Positions 35,841-44,717 of a stretch of 64,000 bases of DNA are shown here, in pieces (positions within the stretch are counted from its first letter, which is position 1; every line of letters begins with the position of its first letter). Source of the DNA: Lachnospiraceae bacterium OM04-12BH (lineage in GTDB: Bacteria; Bacillota; Clostridia; Lachnospirales; Lachnospiraceae); contig QULQ01000011.1 in NCBI GenBank assembly GCA_003490145.1, forward strand, positions 43,323 to 107,322, in the 5' to 3' direction. A model generated the notes under the pieces. The model was not told the DNA's origin and did no database searches. It saw only the letters and a list, made by a program, of their open reading frames with translations. Position numbers and translations under genes: made by a program.

Positions 35841-35853
35841 TGATTCTTTTTTT
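35823..35853 (+). terminator. Hairpin with T-run overlapping LexA box 2
   Basis: GAATCAGAAC and GTTCTGATTC pair perfectly around AAAT, followed by T7. It can terminate TraX transcripts while doubling as the LexA site and start region of the next operon. Confidence 0.75.
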
Positions 35854-35979
35854 AGGAGCCAAAGTAATATGAAGCAGCTTCCGGCAGAGATCGCAGTGGG
35901 TGGTACCAGGACAGCAGGTTGTGATATAGGGATCATGACACATGAAAAAGTACCCTGTATTATGAAGGAACAGGAGAAT

Positions 35980-37287
35980 ATGAGTATCAGTGAGAAGCTG
36001 AACATTCTTGCAGATGCGGCCAAGTATGATGTTTCCTGCTCCTCCAGTGGTGTAGAGAGAAGGGGAGACGGCAGGGGGATCGGGAATTCTTCCAGAGCCG
36101 GGATCTGCCACAGCTTTGGGGCAGACGGAAGGTGTATCTCGCTTCTGAAGATCCTGTTTACGAATGAATGCATTTTTGACTGCAAATACTGTATGAACCG
36201 GAAATCCAATGATGTCAGGAGAGCCTGCTTTACACCGGAGGAGGTCTGCAATCTGACGATCCAGTTCTACCGAAGGAATTATATAGAGGGGTTGTTCTTA
36301 AGCTCTGGTATTATCAACAATCCTACCTATACGATGGAGCAGCTTTACAGGACAGTATATCTGCTGCGCACCAGATATTACTTTCAGGGTTATATCCATG
36401 TGAAAGCAATTCCCGGTGCTGATGCACAAATTGTGGAGCAGATGGGGCTTCTGGCTGACAGGATGAGTGTGAATCTGGAGCTGCCTACTGCAGAAGGACT
36501 TTCAAGGCTGGCTCCCAATAAGCACAGGAAGAATATTCTGACACCCATGCGGCAGATCCAGCAGGGAATCACACAGAATAAGGAAGAGCTTATGGTGTAC
36601 CGCCATGCGAAGAGCTTCGTACCGGCAGGACAGTCCACACAGATGATCATAGGAGCCACACCGGAGAGTGATTATCAGCTTCTGATGGTGGCAGAGAAGC
36701 TGTATCAGAGGTTTGATCTGAAAAGAGTATATTATTCCGCCTTTGTCAATGTGAATGAAGATAAGGATCTGCCATCACTGCCGGGAGGACCGCCGCTCCT
36801 GCGTGAGCACCGTTTATACCAGGCGGACTGGCTGCTCCGGTTTTATGGCTTTGAGGCTGGGGAACTGTTAAGTGAGCAGAAGCCAAATTTCAATGTGCTG
36901 ATCGATCCTAAGGCAGACTGGGCACTGCGGCATCTGGAGTATTTCCCGGTGGAGATCAATCGGGCAGACTATCAGACGATCCTGCGGGTTCCAGGGATCG
37001 GAGTGAAGAGTGCACAGCGGATCGTGAAGGCCAGGAGAAGCGGAAATCTTAACTTTGAGCATCTGAAGAAGATAGGGGTTGTGCTGAAGCGGGCACTGTT
37101 TTTTATTACCTGCAATGGAAAGACCATGTACCCGATCAGGATGAATGAGGATTATATTATCAGAAATCTGATCTCCAATGAGCAAGGGAGAAGACCGTCT
37201 CCTGACGGGCTGACCTATAAGCAGCTTTCTCTGTTTGACGATTATCATATGGGAGAGGAGGAATCACAGTGGAAGAGTATTATCTGA
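35980..37287 (+). CDS. Putative DNA modification/repair radical SAM protein (TIGR03916 family)
   Basis: 435 residues. The radical SAM cluster motif is CIFDCKYCMNRK (C-x3-C-x2-C) within LLKILFTNECIFDCKYC. The start ISEKLNILADAAKYDVSCSSSG is the family's conserved N-terminus. A helix-hairpin-helix DNA-binding segment lies near the C-terminus (ILRVPGIGVKSAQRIVKAR). The family is linked to UDG-like partners and thought to act on DNA; the reaction is unknown. ATG 35980 is chosen from family conservation. ATG 35962 and ATG 35869 (AGGAG 10 nt upstream, 37 extra residues) are alternatives. The LexA boxes upstream support a DNA-damage role. It overlaps the next gene by 19 nt. Confidence 0.88.
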   Translation: MSISEKLNILADAAKYDVSCSSSGVERRGDGRGIGNSSRAGICHSFGADGRCISLLKILFTNECIFDCKYCMNRKSNDVRRACFTPEEVCNLTIQFYRRNYIEGLFLSSGIINNPTYTMEQLYRTVYLLRTRYYFQGYIHVKAIPGADAQIVEQMGLLADRMSVNLELPTAEGLSRLAPNKHRKNILTPMRQIQQGITQNKEELMVYRHAKSFVPAGQSTQMIIGATPESDYQLLMVAEKLYQRFDLKRVYYSAFVNVNEDKDLPSLPGGPPLLREHRLYQADWLLRFYGFEAGELLSEQKPNFNVLIDPKADWALRHLEYFPVEINRADYQTILRVPGIGVKSAQRIVKARRSGNLNFEHLKKIGVVLKRALFFITCNGKTMYPIRMNEDYIIRNLISNEQGRRPSPDGLTYKQLSLFDDYHMGEEESQWKSII

Positions 37288-38063
37288 TCTGTGAAGATTC
37301 CCTGGAAGGGATCTTCTCCGGAGTTTATCAGGCCTATCTCCAGAAATATCCACTGGAAAGAGTACATCTGATCGCAGGGGAGGAAGAGAATTACCGGCTG
37401 TTTGCTGTATATAAGAGGTGCGGGAGCAGCAGGGAGCATGCAGAAAAGGTAGGACGAACATTAAAGCGGGAACTGGGAGAGGAAGGATATTACAGGATTT
37501 GCAGGACACTTGCTTCCTATGAAGCTGATAAGGCAGAAGCGGTCTTTCGTACCATAGTGATGGCTCTTCATAGGAAAACAGGAGGAAAAATACTGGAGGA
37601 TCTGAAGGATCCTTATATCAGGCGTGTATTTGAGCTTGACCGGACGGTAGGAAATGAAACTCATTCCCATATAGAATTTATTCGTTTCCGGGAGCTTGCA
37701 GACGGTGTTTTGTACGCACAGATCAGTCCGAAGAACCATATTCTGACTTTTCTGATGCCTCATTTTACAGACCGGTTTCCTTTGGAAAATTTTGTGATCC
37801 ATGATATTGGAAGAAATCTGTTTGCGGTACATCCGGCAGAAAGGGAATATGTGATGGTATCCGGACAGGAAGAATGGAAACTGCCTGATACCTTTTCGGA
37901 GGGAGAAGAGAAATACAGTGAACTGTTCACAGAGTTCTTTCATACCATAGCTATAAAGGAAAGGACCAATTCAGAATTACAGCGGGGAATGCTGCCTGTC
38001 CGCTATCGGAAATATATGACAGAGTTTAACAGAGGAAATACAGGGAATGCTGTAAATAAGTAG
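37269..38063 (+). CDS. TIGR03915/DUF4130 family putative DNA repair protein
   Basis: 264 residues, partner of the radical SAM protein with which it overlaps by 19 nt. The start is GTG 37269 behind GGAGAGGAGG. The N-terminus (YYLICEDSLEGIFSGVYQAY) and the DUF4130 part (HSHIEFIRFRELADGVLYAQISPKN, LPHFTDRFP-type MPHFTDRF, FVIHDIGRNLFAVH) match this family, which is related in context to uracil-DNA-glycosylase-type enzymes. The two-gene set recurs in Clostridia (established by the family names). SOS control is inferred from the boxes upstream. Confidence 0.87.
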   Translation: MEEYYLICEDSLEGIFSGVYQAYLQKYPLERVHLIAGEEENYRLFAVYKRCGSSREHAEKVGRTLKRELGEEGYYRICRTLASYEADKAEAVFRTIVMALHRKTGGKILEDLKDPYIRRVFELDRTVGNETHSHIEFIRFRELADGVLYAQISPKNHILTFLMPHFTDRFPLENFVIHDIGRNLFAVHPAEREYVMVSGQEEWKLPDTFSEGEEKYSELFTEFFHTIAIKERTNSELQRGMLPVRYRKYMTEFNRGNTGNAVNK

Positions 38064-38099
38064 GACTTTAAATTTAGCCTTATGTACTAAAAAAAATAC

Positions 38100-38157
38100 T
38101 TTACAAAAGCTTATCCGGATGATAATATTTGTCAAAAATGAAGGAAAAACGTTTTCT
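38100..38157 (+). promoter_or_regulatory. Promoter and AAAACGTTTT operator-like site before the HPr-like gene
   Basis: TTTACA (38100-38105), 17 bp, TAATAT (38123-38128), then GGAAAAACGTTTTCT (38143-38157) just downstream of the expected start. Its 10-bp core AAAACGTTTT is identical to the core of the glgP operator at 9765-9778, suggesting the same LacI/CcpA-type regulator. Confidence 0.5.
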
Positions 38158-38208
38158 TTGTTACTTTGTTGTTTATGGATTGATCCATAGAAAGAGAAAG
38201 GTGATACT

Positions 38209-38436
38209 ATGAGAACTCATAAAATCAGATTGAGAGTGGATGAAGTAAAGGATTTTGTTGCAGCAGCTACCAGATGTGATTTTGATATTGATATATCCTA
38301 TAACAGATTTGTAGTTGACGCAAAGTCGATCGTAGGTGTACTCGGACTGGATCTGAATCAGATCCTTACCGTTTCCTACAATGGCTATGATCAGGAATTT
38401 GAAGATTATTTGAATCATTTTGCACTTGCCTGTTGA
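38209..38436 (+). CDS. HPr-like protein lacking the catalytic histidine (Crh-like)
   Basis: 75 residues that align with HPr phosphocarrier proteins. The segment bearing His15 in HPr (GIHARPA) is absent, replaced by VKDFVAAATRCDFDI. The regulatory-Ser segment remains (DAKSIVGVLGLDL, Ser40 at the position of Ser46). It therefore cannot carry PEP-derived phosphate but could be a Crh-type regulator or corepressor. It stands alone, between a promoter with a LacI/CcpA-type site and a strong terminator. Confidence 0.82.
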   Translation: MRTHKIRLRVDEVKDFVAAATRCDFDIDISYNRFVVDAKSIVGVLGLDLNQILTVSYNGYDQEFEDYLNHFALAC

Positions 38437-38473
38437 GTGGATTTACAGACAGGTAGACAATAGCAGTCTGATT

Positions 38474-38520
38474 GACTCCCTATGAAGGATAGCGTACTAT
38501 CTTTATAGGGAGTTATTTTT
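38474..38520 (+). terminator. Terminator after the HPr-like gene
   Basis: GACTCCCTATGAAGGATAG pairs with CTATCTTTATAGGGAGTT (few mismatches), then TATTTTT. Very stable stem. Confidence 0.92.
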
Positions 38521-38560
38521 ATAGTCAGGAATGCAGCAAACAGAAGCAGGAGCATAAAGA

Positions 38561-40993
38561 ATGACAGAGGTGCATGTTTCCGTCAGAAATCTGGTGGAAT
38601 TTATTCTGCGGAGCGGAGATATTGACAATCGAAAAGGGCGTGCCAGAGATAATGCCATGCAGGAGGGTGGACGGATCCACCGTATGATACAGCGGCGGAT
38701 GGGTTCTTCCTATCATGCGGAGGTTGCTCTGCGCTATACAGCTGACATGGAAGAATACAGCATAGTTGTGGAAGGCAGAGCTGATGGCATTATAATAGAA
38801 GAAACAGGTGAGGTCAGTGCAGTACCGGAGCTGTCTACGGTGGAAATAAAGCCGGCTTATACGGATCTTGTGACTGTTACGGTCGATGAAATCAAGGGAA
38901 CCTACAGGGAGATACATAAGATCAGGGAAGCCGTGCCGGTGCATCTTGCACAGGCAAAATGTTATGCAGCTATCTATGGAATACAGAATAGACTGCGTCG
39001 GATCCGGGTACGGATGACGTATTGTAATATGGAAACGGAGGAACTGAAATATTTTCATTTTGAATATGATGTCAGAGAACTGCAAAACTGGTTCCTGGAT
39101 CTGATACAGGAATATAAGAAATGGGCTGACTTTCAGTTCCAGTGGGAGAAGACCCGGACAGCATCGATTAAGGAGCTGAAATTCCCTTTTCCCTACAGGG
39201 AGGGACAGAAGGATCTTGTCACTTATGTCTATAGAACTATTTATCATAAGAGAAAACTGTTTGTAGAAGCACCGACTGGTGTGGGAAAGACGATCTCTAC
39301 ACTGTTTCCAGCAGTGAAAGCCATGGGAGAAGGAATGGGAGATAAGATTTTCTACCTGACAGCGAAGACAATTACAAGGACAGTGGCAGAGAATACCATT
39401 GTCCTTATGAGAGAAAAAGGACTGAAGCTGAAATCTGTAGTATTGACCGCGCGGGATAAGATATGCTTTATGGAGGAAAGTCAGTGTAATCCGGACTTTT
39501 GCCCATATGCCAGGGGACATTTTGACAGAGTGAATGAGGCTCTGTATGATATGTTGACTCATACGGACAATTACAGCAGAGGAGAGATCGAGAGCTATGC
39601 CAGGAAGCATCAGGTCTGTCCTTTTGAGTTCTGTCTGGATATGAGCCTGTTTGCGGATGTGGTGATCGGGGATTATAATTACTTATTTGATCCTCATGTA
39701 TACCTGAAGCGGTTCTTTGCAGAAGGGGTTCAGGAGAATTATATCTTTCTGATAGATGAGGCACACAATCTGGTGGAACGGGGACGGGAAATGTATTCGG
39801 CTGCCCTGATCAAGGAGGATTTTCTTGCCATGAAGAGGCTCTGTAAGGAGTACAGTACAAGGATCTGTCATCAGCTTGACAGGTGTAACAAAGAGCTTCT
39901 TGCATTGAAACGAAACTGTGCCGGTTACAGATATGAGGATGAGAGCAGCATAGCAGCATTTGTCAGGGCACTGAACAGTCTGTCTTCAGCTATTGATGAT
40001 TATCTGGATGACCATGAAGAGAGCCCGGTGAAAGCAGAGCTTACCGAATTTTACTTTAGAGTATCGCATTTTCTCATGATCCATGAGGATCTGGATGAAC
40101 ATTATGAGATCTATACGAAGCTGGATGAGGAGGGAAATTTTCGGATCCGCCTGTTCTGTGTCAATCCAGGAAAAAAACTGGCAGAATGTATGCAGAGGGG
40201 CAGGAGCAGTATCCTCTTTTCGGCCACACTTCTGCCGATTCAGTATTACAAAAAGCTGCTGGGAGCAGAGGAAAAGGACTATGAGGTATATGCCAGATCC
40301 ATATTTGAACCAGAGAAACGTGGACTTTTTATTGCATCCGATGTGACCAGCAGATATAAAAGGCGGTCAGAAGAGGAATATTATAAAATTGCGTCCTATA
40401 TCCATAGGATCATAACCGGAAAAAGGGGAAATTATATGGCTTTTTTTCCATCCTATGCTTTTATGAACCGGGTACTGGATCAGTATGAACAGCATTTTGC
40501 CACAGAGGACGGGGCTGAGTGTCTGAAACAGGAAGAATATATGAATGAAGAGAGCAGAGAGGGGTTCCTCACAAGATTTGAAGAGGAGAAAGAATCAGGA
40601 CATGCGCAGACTCTGATCGGCTTCTGTGTACTTGGCGGTATTTTCAGCGAGGGGATTGATCTGAAAAATGACAGTCTGATAGGAGCTGTGATCGTAGGAA
40701 CCGGATTGCCCCTTGTGTGCAGTGAAAGGGAGATCCTGAAGAATTATTTTGAAAAGCAGGGAGATGACGGCTTTGATTATGCGTACCGTTATCCTGGTAT
40801 GAACAAGGTATTGCAGGCGGCAGGACGGGTGATCCGAACAGCAGAGGATATTGGGATTGTTGCCCTCCTTGATGACAGATTTCTCACGGAAACTTATTTA
40901 CGGATGTTCCCGAGAGAGTGGAAAACCTTTGAAAGAGTGTCCCTGCAGCAGATAGAAAAGAAAATTTCTGATTTCTGGGAAGAAAAAGGATAG
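38561..40993 (+). CDS. XPD/DinG-type DNA helicase with N-terminal PD-(D/E)XK nuclease-like region
   Basis: An 810-residue DNA repair enzyme. Residues ~1-190 show nuclease-like motifs (VEGRADGII, then STVEIKPAY and QAKCYAAIYG, the Q-x3-Y of RecB-type nucleases). The SF2 helicase follows: FREGQ-like PYREGQKDL, Walker A APTGVGKTIST, 4Fe-4S Cys set (KICFMEESQCNPDFCP and a further Cys in HQVCPFEFC), DEAHN, and motif VI QAAGRVIRT. This architecture occurs in Firmicutes alongside CAS4-like nuclease fusions. A role in unwinding damaged DNA is likely. It lies downstream of the SOS-linked module but behind its own terminator. The ribosome site before ATG 38561 is weak. Confidence 0.9.
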   Translation: MTEVHVSVRNLVEFILRSGDIDNRKGRARDNAMQEGGRIHRMIQRRMGSSYHAEVALRYTADMEEYSIVVEGRADGIIIEETGEVSAVPELSTVEIKPAYTDLVTVTVDEIKGTYREIHKIREAVPVHLAQAKCYAAIYGIQNRLRRIRVRMTYCNMETEELKYFHFEYDVRELQNWFLDLIQEYKKWADFQFQWEKTRTASIKELKFPFPYREGQKDLVTYVYRTIYHKRKLFVEAPTGVGKTISTLFPAVKAMGEGMGDKIFYLTAKTITRTVAENTIVLMREKGLKLKSVVLTARDKICFMEESQCNPDFCPYARGHFDRVNEALYDMLTHTDNYSRGEIESYARKHQVCPFEFCLDMSLFADVVIGDYNYLFDPHVYLKRFFAEGVQENYIFLIDEAHNLVERGREMYSAALIKEDFLAMKRLCKEYSTRICHQLDRCNKELLALKRNCAGYRYEDESSIAAFVRALNSLSSAIDDYLDDHEESPVKAELTEFYFRVSHFLMIHEDLDEHYEIYTKLDEEGNFRIRLFCVNPGKKLAECMQRGRSSILFSATLLPIQYYKKLLGAEEKDYEVYARSIFEPEKRGLFIASDVTSRYKRRSEEEYYKIASYIHRIITGKRGNYMAFFPSYAFMNRVLDQYEQHFATEDGAECLKQEEYMNEESREGFLTRFEEEKESGHAQTLIGFCVLGGIFSEGIDLKNDSLIGAVIVGTGLPLVCSEREILKNYFEKQGDDGFDYAYRYPGMNKVLQAAGRVIRTAEDIGIVALLDDRFLTETYLRMFPREWKTFERVSLQQIEKKISDFWEEKG

Positions 40994-41424
40994 AGGAACA
41001 CAGAAATGCAGGAAATTGAAAAATGAAAGAGAAAAACATAAAATGACGTCATTCCCATCTCAAAAAGACAGAGCAGTTATTTGTAAATGACATGTGTGTC
41101 ATTGTGGATAACTTTGTGGAAATGGGGGATTTCTCAGTTTTTCAAAAAGTCAAGAGAAAAAAATAAAAATGTTTTTCAGATAAAATCTGCAGGAAGCAGA
41201 ATTCAAAAATGAAAAAATACCAATTTAGTCAACAAAAAGGGGCTGAAAATTGACCAGATGAGTATTTCTCTGAAAAACAGGGAATTATGTACAGTTACTG
41301 AAAAAAAAGTGGTATTTTCATCTGGCCTGTGATATAATCGTACAATGACTGTGAGTATGCGAAAATTTATGCAGTAATGAAAAAGAAGTTACTCAGATAT
41401 ATTTTTTAAGGAGGATGTACCAGA
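40994..41424. promoter_or_regulatory. 430-bp control region upstream of tig
   Basis: No gene seen. Two related dyads lie 34 bp apart: AATGACGTCATT (41042-41053, perfect) and AATGACA-TGTG-TGTCATT (41086-41103). The tig promoter probably uses the extended -10 TGA-TATAAT (41330-41338) with a weak -35, giving a leader of about 80 nt. A single TGTGGATAA (41103-41111) matches a DnaA box but is isolated. Confidence 0.6.
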
Positions 41425-42711
41425 ATGAGCGTACAGGTAGAAAAATTAGAAAAGAACATGGCGAAGCTTACCATTGAGGTTGCGCCGGAAGAGCTGGAAA
41501 AGGCAATTGAGGGAGCTTATCAGAAGAATAAGAGCAAGATCAGCGTTCCCGGATTCAGGAAGGGTAAAGTACCCCGCCAGATGATCGAGAGAATGTATGG
41601 CAAGGAAGTATTTTATGAAGATGCAGTGAATGCACTGATCCCTGAAGCATATGAAAAGGCAGTTGATGAGTGTGAGGAAGAGATCGTATCCTCCCCCAAG
41701 ATCGAGGTTGAACAGGTAGAGGCAGGCAAGCCTTTTATCTTTACTGCAGAGGTAGCATTAAAGCCGGAAGTAAAGCTTGGCAAATACAAGGGGGTCAAGG
41801 TTGAGAAGGCTGACACAGAAGTAACTGATGAAGAAGTAGATAAGGAAATCGATAAGGAAAGGGAAAGCAACGCCAGAAATATTGATGTTACAGACAGAGC
41901 TGTAAAGGATGGCGATATTGTAACTCTTGATTTTGAAGGATTTGTTGATGGAACTGCATTCGAAGGCGGCAAGGGAGAGAATTATCCTCTTACCATCGGA
42001 TCCGGAACCTTTATCCCCGGATTTGAAGAACAGCTTGTTGGCGCTGAGATCGGCAAGGAGACAGAAGTAAATGTAACCTTCCCTGAAGATTATCAGGCAG
42101 AAGACTTAAAGGGAAAGGCAGCTGTATTCAAATGTACCGTTAAGGAGATTAAGGAGAAGGAGCTTCCCACACTGGATGATGAGTTTGCAAGCGAAGTTTC
42201 CGAGTTCGAGACACTTGCTGAATATAAGGCAGATATAAGGGGCAGACTGGAAGAAAGAAAAGCAAAGGCTGCAAGAGAGGCAAAGGAAGCAGCAGTTATC
42301 GAAGAGATCATCAAGGATTCCGATATGGAAATTCCTGAAGCCATGATCGAGACACAGCAGAGACAGATGATCGATGAGTTCGCTCAGAGAATCCAGATGC
42401 AGGGACTTACCCTTGAGCAGTACTTCCAGTTTACAGGTGCTTCCTATGACCAGATGATCGAGCAGGTGAAGCCTCAGGCTGAGAAGAGAATCCAGTCCAG
42501 ACTTGTTCTTGAGGCAGTTGCTGCAGCAGAGAAGATCGAAGCTACAGAAGAAGACTACGAAGAAGAATTAAAGTCCATGGCAGAAGCATACCAGATGGAA
42601 GTAGACAAGGTAAAGGAACTGCTTCCTGAGAAGAGCGTTCAGCAGATCAAAGAGGATATCGCAGTAAAGAAGGCAGCAGAGTTTGTCGTAGACAACGCTA
42701 AGGAGAAATAA
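41425..42711 (+). CDS. tig: Trigger factor, ribosome-bound chaperone and prolyl isomerase
   Basis: Binds nascent chains at the ribosome exit. 428 residues in three domains. The N-terminal ribosome-binding domain carries the signature VPGFRKGKVPRQMIER. The FKBP-type isomerase domain is near 150-245 (VTLDFEGFVDGTAFEGGKGENYPLTIG), and the C-terminal helical domain has the usual Gln/Glu-rich arms. ATG 41425 follows AAGGAGGATG. It is first in the conserved tig-clpP-clpX-lon-engB series, 39 bp before clpP. Confidence 0.97.
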   Translation: MSVQVEKLEKNMAKLTIEVAPEELEKAIEGAYQKNKSKISVPGFRKGKVPRQMIERMYGKEVFYEDAVNALIPEAYEKAVDECEEEIVSSPKIEVEQVEAGKPFIFTAEVALKPEVKLGKYKGVKVEKADTEVTDEEVDKEIDKERESNARNIDVTDRAVKDGDIVTLDFEGFVDGTAFEGGKGENYPLTIGSGTFIPGFEEQLVGAEIGKETEVNVTFPEDYQAEDLKGKAAVFKCTVKEIKEKELPTLDDEFASEVSEFETLAEYKADIRGRLEERKAKAAREAKEAAVIEEIIKDSDMEIPEAMIETQQRQMIDEFAQRIQMQGLTLEQYFQFTGASYDQMIEQVKPQAEKRIQSRLVLEAVAAAEKIEATEEDYEEELKSMAEAYQMEVDKVKELLPEKSVQQIKEDIAVKKAAEFVVDNAKEK

Positions 42712-42750
42712 ATCAGTTTTTTCGGTGTCGTCTGAAAGGAGAAGATAAGA

Positions 42751-43341
42751 ATGAGTTTAGTGCCTTATGTCATTGAACAGACAAGCCGTGGTGAGCGGTC
42801 TTATGACATTTATTCAAGACTGTTAAAGGAAAGGATCATTTTCCTCGGGGAAGAGGTCAATGAAGTAACGGCAAGTCTGATCGTTGCACAGATGCTTTTT
42901 CTTGAGGCGGAGGATCCTGAAAAGGATATTCAGTTTTATATCAACAGCCCCGGCGGAAGCGTAACTGCCGGTATGGCTATTTACGATACCATGCAGTATG
43001 TGAAATGTGATGTTTCTACCTATTGTATGGGTATGGCAGCCAGTATGGGAGCTTTCCTCCTTGCCGGTGGAACCAAGGGAAAGAGACTTGCTCTTCCCAA
43101 TGCAGAGATCATGATCCATCAGCCTCTTGGCGGCGCACAGGGTCAGGCAACAGAAATTGAGATCGCAGCAAGACATATCCTGCAGACCAAGGAAAAGTTA
43201 AACAAAATCCTGGCAGCCAATACAGGCAGGGATTATGATGTGATCGCAGCAGATACAGAAAGAGATAACTGGATGACTGCTGAAGAAGCGAAGGAATACG
43301 GACTGATCGACAGAGTGGTATATAAGCGTGGAGAACAGTAA
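42751..43341 (+). CDS. clpP: ATP-dependent Clp protease proteolytic subunit
   Basis: Serine peptidase that forms the 14-mer degradation chamber with ClpX and other unfoldases. 196 residues. The catalytic triad is Ser98 (GMAASMGAF), His123 (IMIHQPLGG) and Asp172 (DTERDNWM). The N-terminal axial segment [23 protein letters not shown] is canonical. It lies between tig and clpX, so it is probably co-transcribed. Confidence 0.98.
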   Translation: MSLVPYVIEQTSRGERSYDIYSRLLKERIIFLGEEVNEVTASLIVAQMLFLEAEDPEKDIQFYINSPGGSVTAGMAIYDTMQYVKCDVSTYCMGMAASMGAFLLAGGTKGKRLALPNAEIMIHQPLGGAQGQATEIEIAARHILQTKEKLNKILAANTGRDYDVIAADTERDNWMTAEEAKEYGLIDRVVYKRGEQ

Positions 43342-43396
43342 TTCCTTTGTGGATACGTGCGTAGCCGGCACAGAAAATTGAGGAAGGAAATCAGAA

Positions 43397-44656
43397 ATGG
43401 CAGGCAAGAATACTGACAATATCAGGTGCTCATTTTGTAATAAGACACAAAGTCAGGTAAAGAAAATGATTGCAGGTCCCGCAGGGGTATATATCTGTGA
43501 TGAATGTGTATCTATCTGTTCCGATATCGTTGAGGAAGAATACGAAGAAACAGAGCTGCAGGAAGAAGGGGAAATGGAGATCAATCTGCTCAAACCGGTA
43601 GAGATCAAGAATTTCCTCGATGAATATGTGATCGGGCAGGATGAAGCTAAAAAGGTGCTGGCAGTTGCTGTATACAATCACTATAAGAGAGTTATGGCAC
43701 CGAAGGATCCTGATGATGTGGAATTGCAGAAGAGCAATATTATTATGATGGGACCTACCGGTTCCGGAAAAACCTACCTTGCTCAGACACTGGCGAAGAT
43801 CATCAATGTACCTTTTGCAATTGCAGATGCGACCACATTGACAGAAGCCGGATATGTGGGTGAAGATGTGGAGAACATTCTTCTGAAGCTGATCCAGGCA
43901 GCAGATTATGATGTGGAAAAGGCACAGCTTGGTATCATTTATATTGATGAAATCGACAAGATCACCAAGAAAAGTGAAAATGTATCTATTACAAGAGATG
44001 TATCAGGAGAAGGTGTCCAGCAGGCACTTTTAAAGATCGTAGAAGGAACGGTAGCAAGTGTACCGCCTCAGGGGGGAAGAAAGCACCCACACCAGGAACT
44101 GATACAGATTGATACTACTAATATTCTGTTTATCTGCGGTGGTGCGTTTGACGGCCTTGAGAAAATCGTAGAGAACAGACTGAACCGTAATTCGATTGGT
44201 TTTGATGCAGAGATCGCAGATAAGAAGACACAGGAGATCAGTGAAATGCTGAAGGAGGTAACCCCTCAGGATCTTGTGAAATTTGGGCTGATCCCCGAGT
44301 TTGTTGGACGTGTGCCGATCAGTGTATCTCTGGAAGGACTGGATGAGGATGCACTGATCCGGATCCTGAAGGAACCTAAGAATGCACTTGTAAAGCAGTA
44401 TCAGAAGCTGTTTGAGCTGGATGATGTGAAGCTCACCTTTGAAGAGGATGCAATCAGAGCGATTGCAAAACAGGCATTTGAGCGGAAGACCGGAGCCAGA
44501 GGTCTGCGTTCTATTATGGAAAAGGTAATGATGGATGTCATGTTTAATATTCCTTCAGATGATACCATTGAAGAGTGTGTGATCACGAAGGAAGCGGTGG
44601 ATGGAACGAGCAAGCCACTTGTCATTCATCAGGAACACATGCAAAAAGCAAAATAG
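43397..44656 (+). CDS. clpX: ClpX ATPase, unfoldase of ClpXP
   Basis: Unfolds tagged proteins and feeds them to ClpP. 419 residues. The N-terminal zinc-binding domain is [11 protein letters not shown] and CDECVSIC. The AAA+ domain has Walker [13 protein letters not shown], Walker [11 protein letters not shown], the pore loop GYVGEDV, the ClpP-binding IGF loop (NSIGFDAE), and sensor 2 in the C-terminal lid ([12 protein letters not shown]). It is 55 bp after clpP; a strong terminator follows before lon. Confidence 0.98.
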   Translation: MAGKNTDNIRCSFCNKTQSQVKKMIAGPAGVYICDECVSICSDIVEEEYEETELQEEGEMEINLLKPVEIKNFLDEYVIGQDEAKKVLAVAVYNHYKRVMAPKDPDDVELQKSNIIMMGPTGSGKTYLAQTLAKIINVPFAIADATTLTEAGYVGEDVENILLKLIQAADYDVEKAQLGIIYIDEIDKITKKSENVSITRDVSGEGVQQALLKIVEGTVASVPPQGGRKHPHQELIQIDTTNILFICGGAFDGLEKIVENRLNRNSIGFDAEIADKKTQEISEMLKEVTPQDLVKFGLIPEFVGRVPISVSLEGLDEDALIRILKEPKNALVKQYQKLFELDDVKLTFEEDAIRAIAKQAFERKTGARGLRSIMEKVMMDVMFNIPSDDTIEECVITKEAVDGTSKPLVIHQEHMQKAK

Positions 44657-44660
44657 AAAT

Positions 44661-44690
44661 GCGCCGCCTGTTTATGGCGGCGTTTTTTGC
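44661..44690 (+). terminator. Terminator between clpX and lon
   Basis: CGCCGCC (44662-44668) and GGCGGCG (44676-44682) around TGTTTAT, then T6. It reduces readthrough from tig-clpP-clpX into lon. Confidence 0.92.
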
Positions 44691-44717
44691 AAAAATGTTA
44701 TTTTAAGGAACAAAAAG

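Noticed and set aside
41103..41111. DnaA box TGTGGATAA upstream of tig
   Set aside because: A single exact copy is expected by chance in a window of this size. There is no cluster, AT-rich unwinding element or dnaA/dnaN gene nearby, so no origin is called.
44601..44717. N-terminal extension of Lon
   Set aside because: It would start inside clpX and read through a strong terminator hairpin; ATG 44718 has its own ribosome site.
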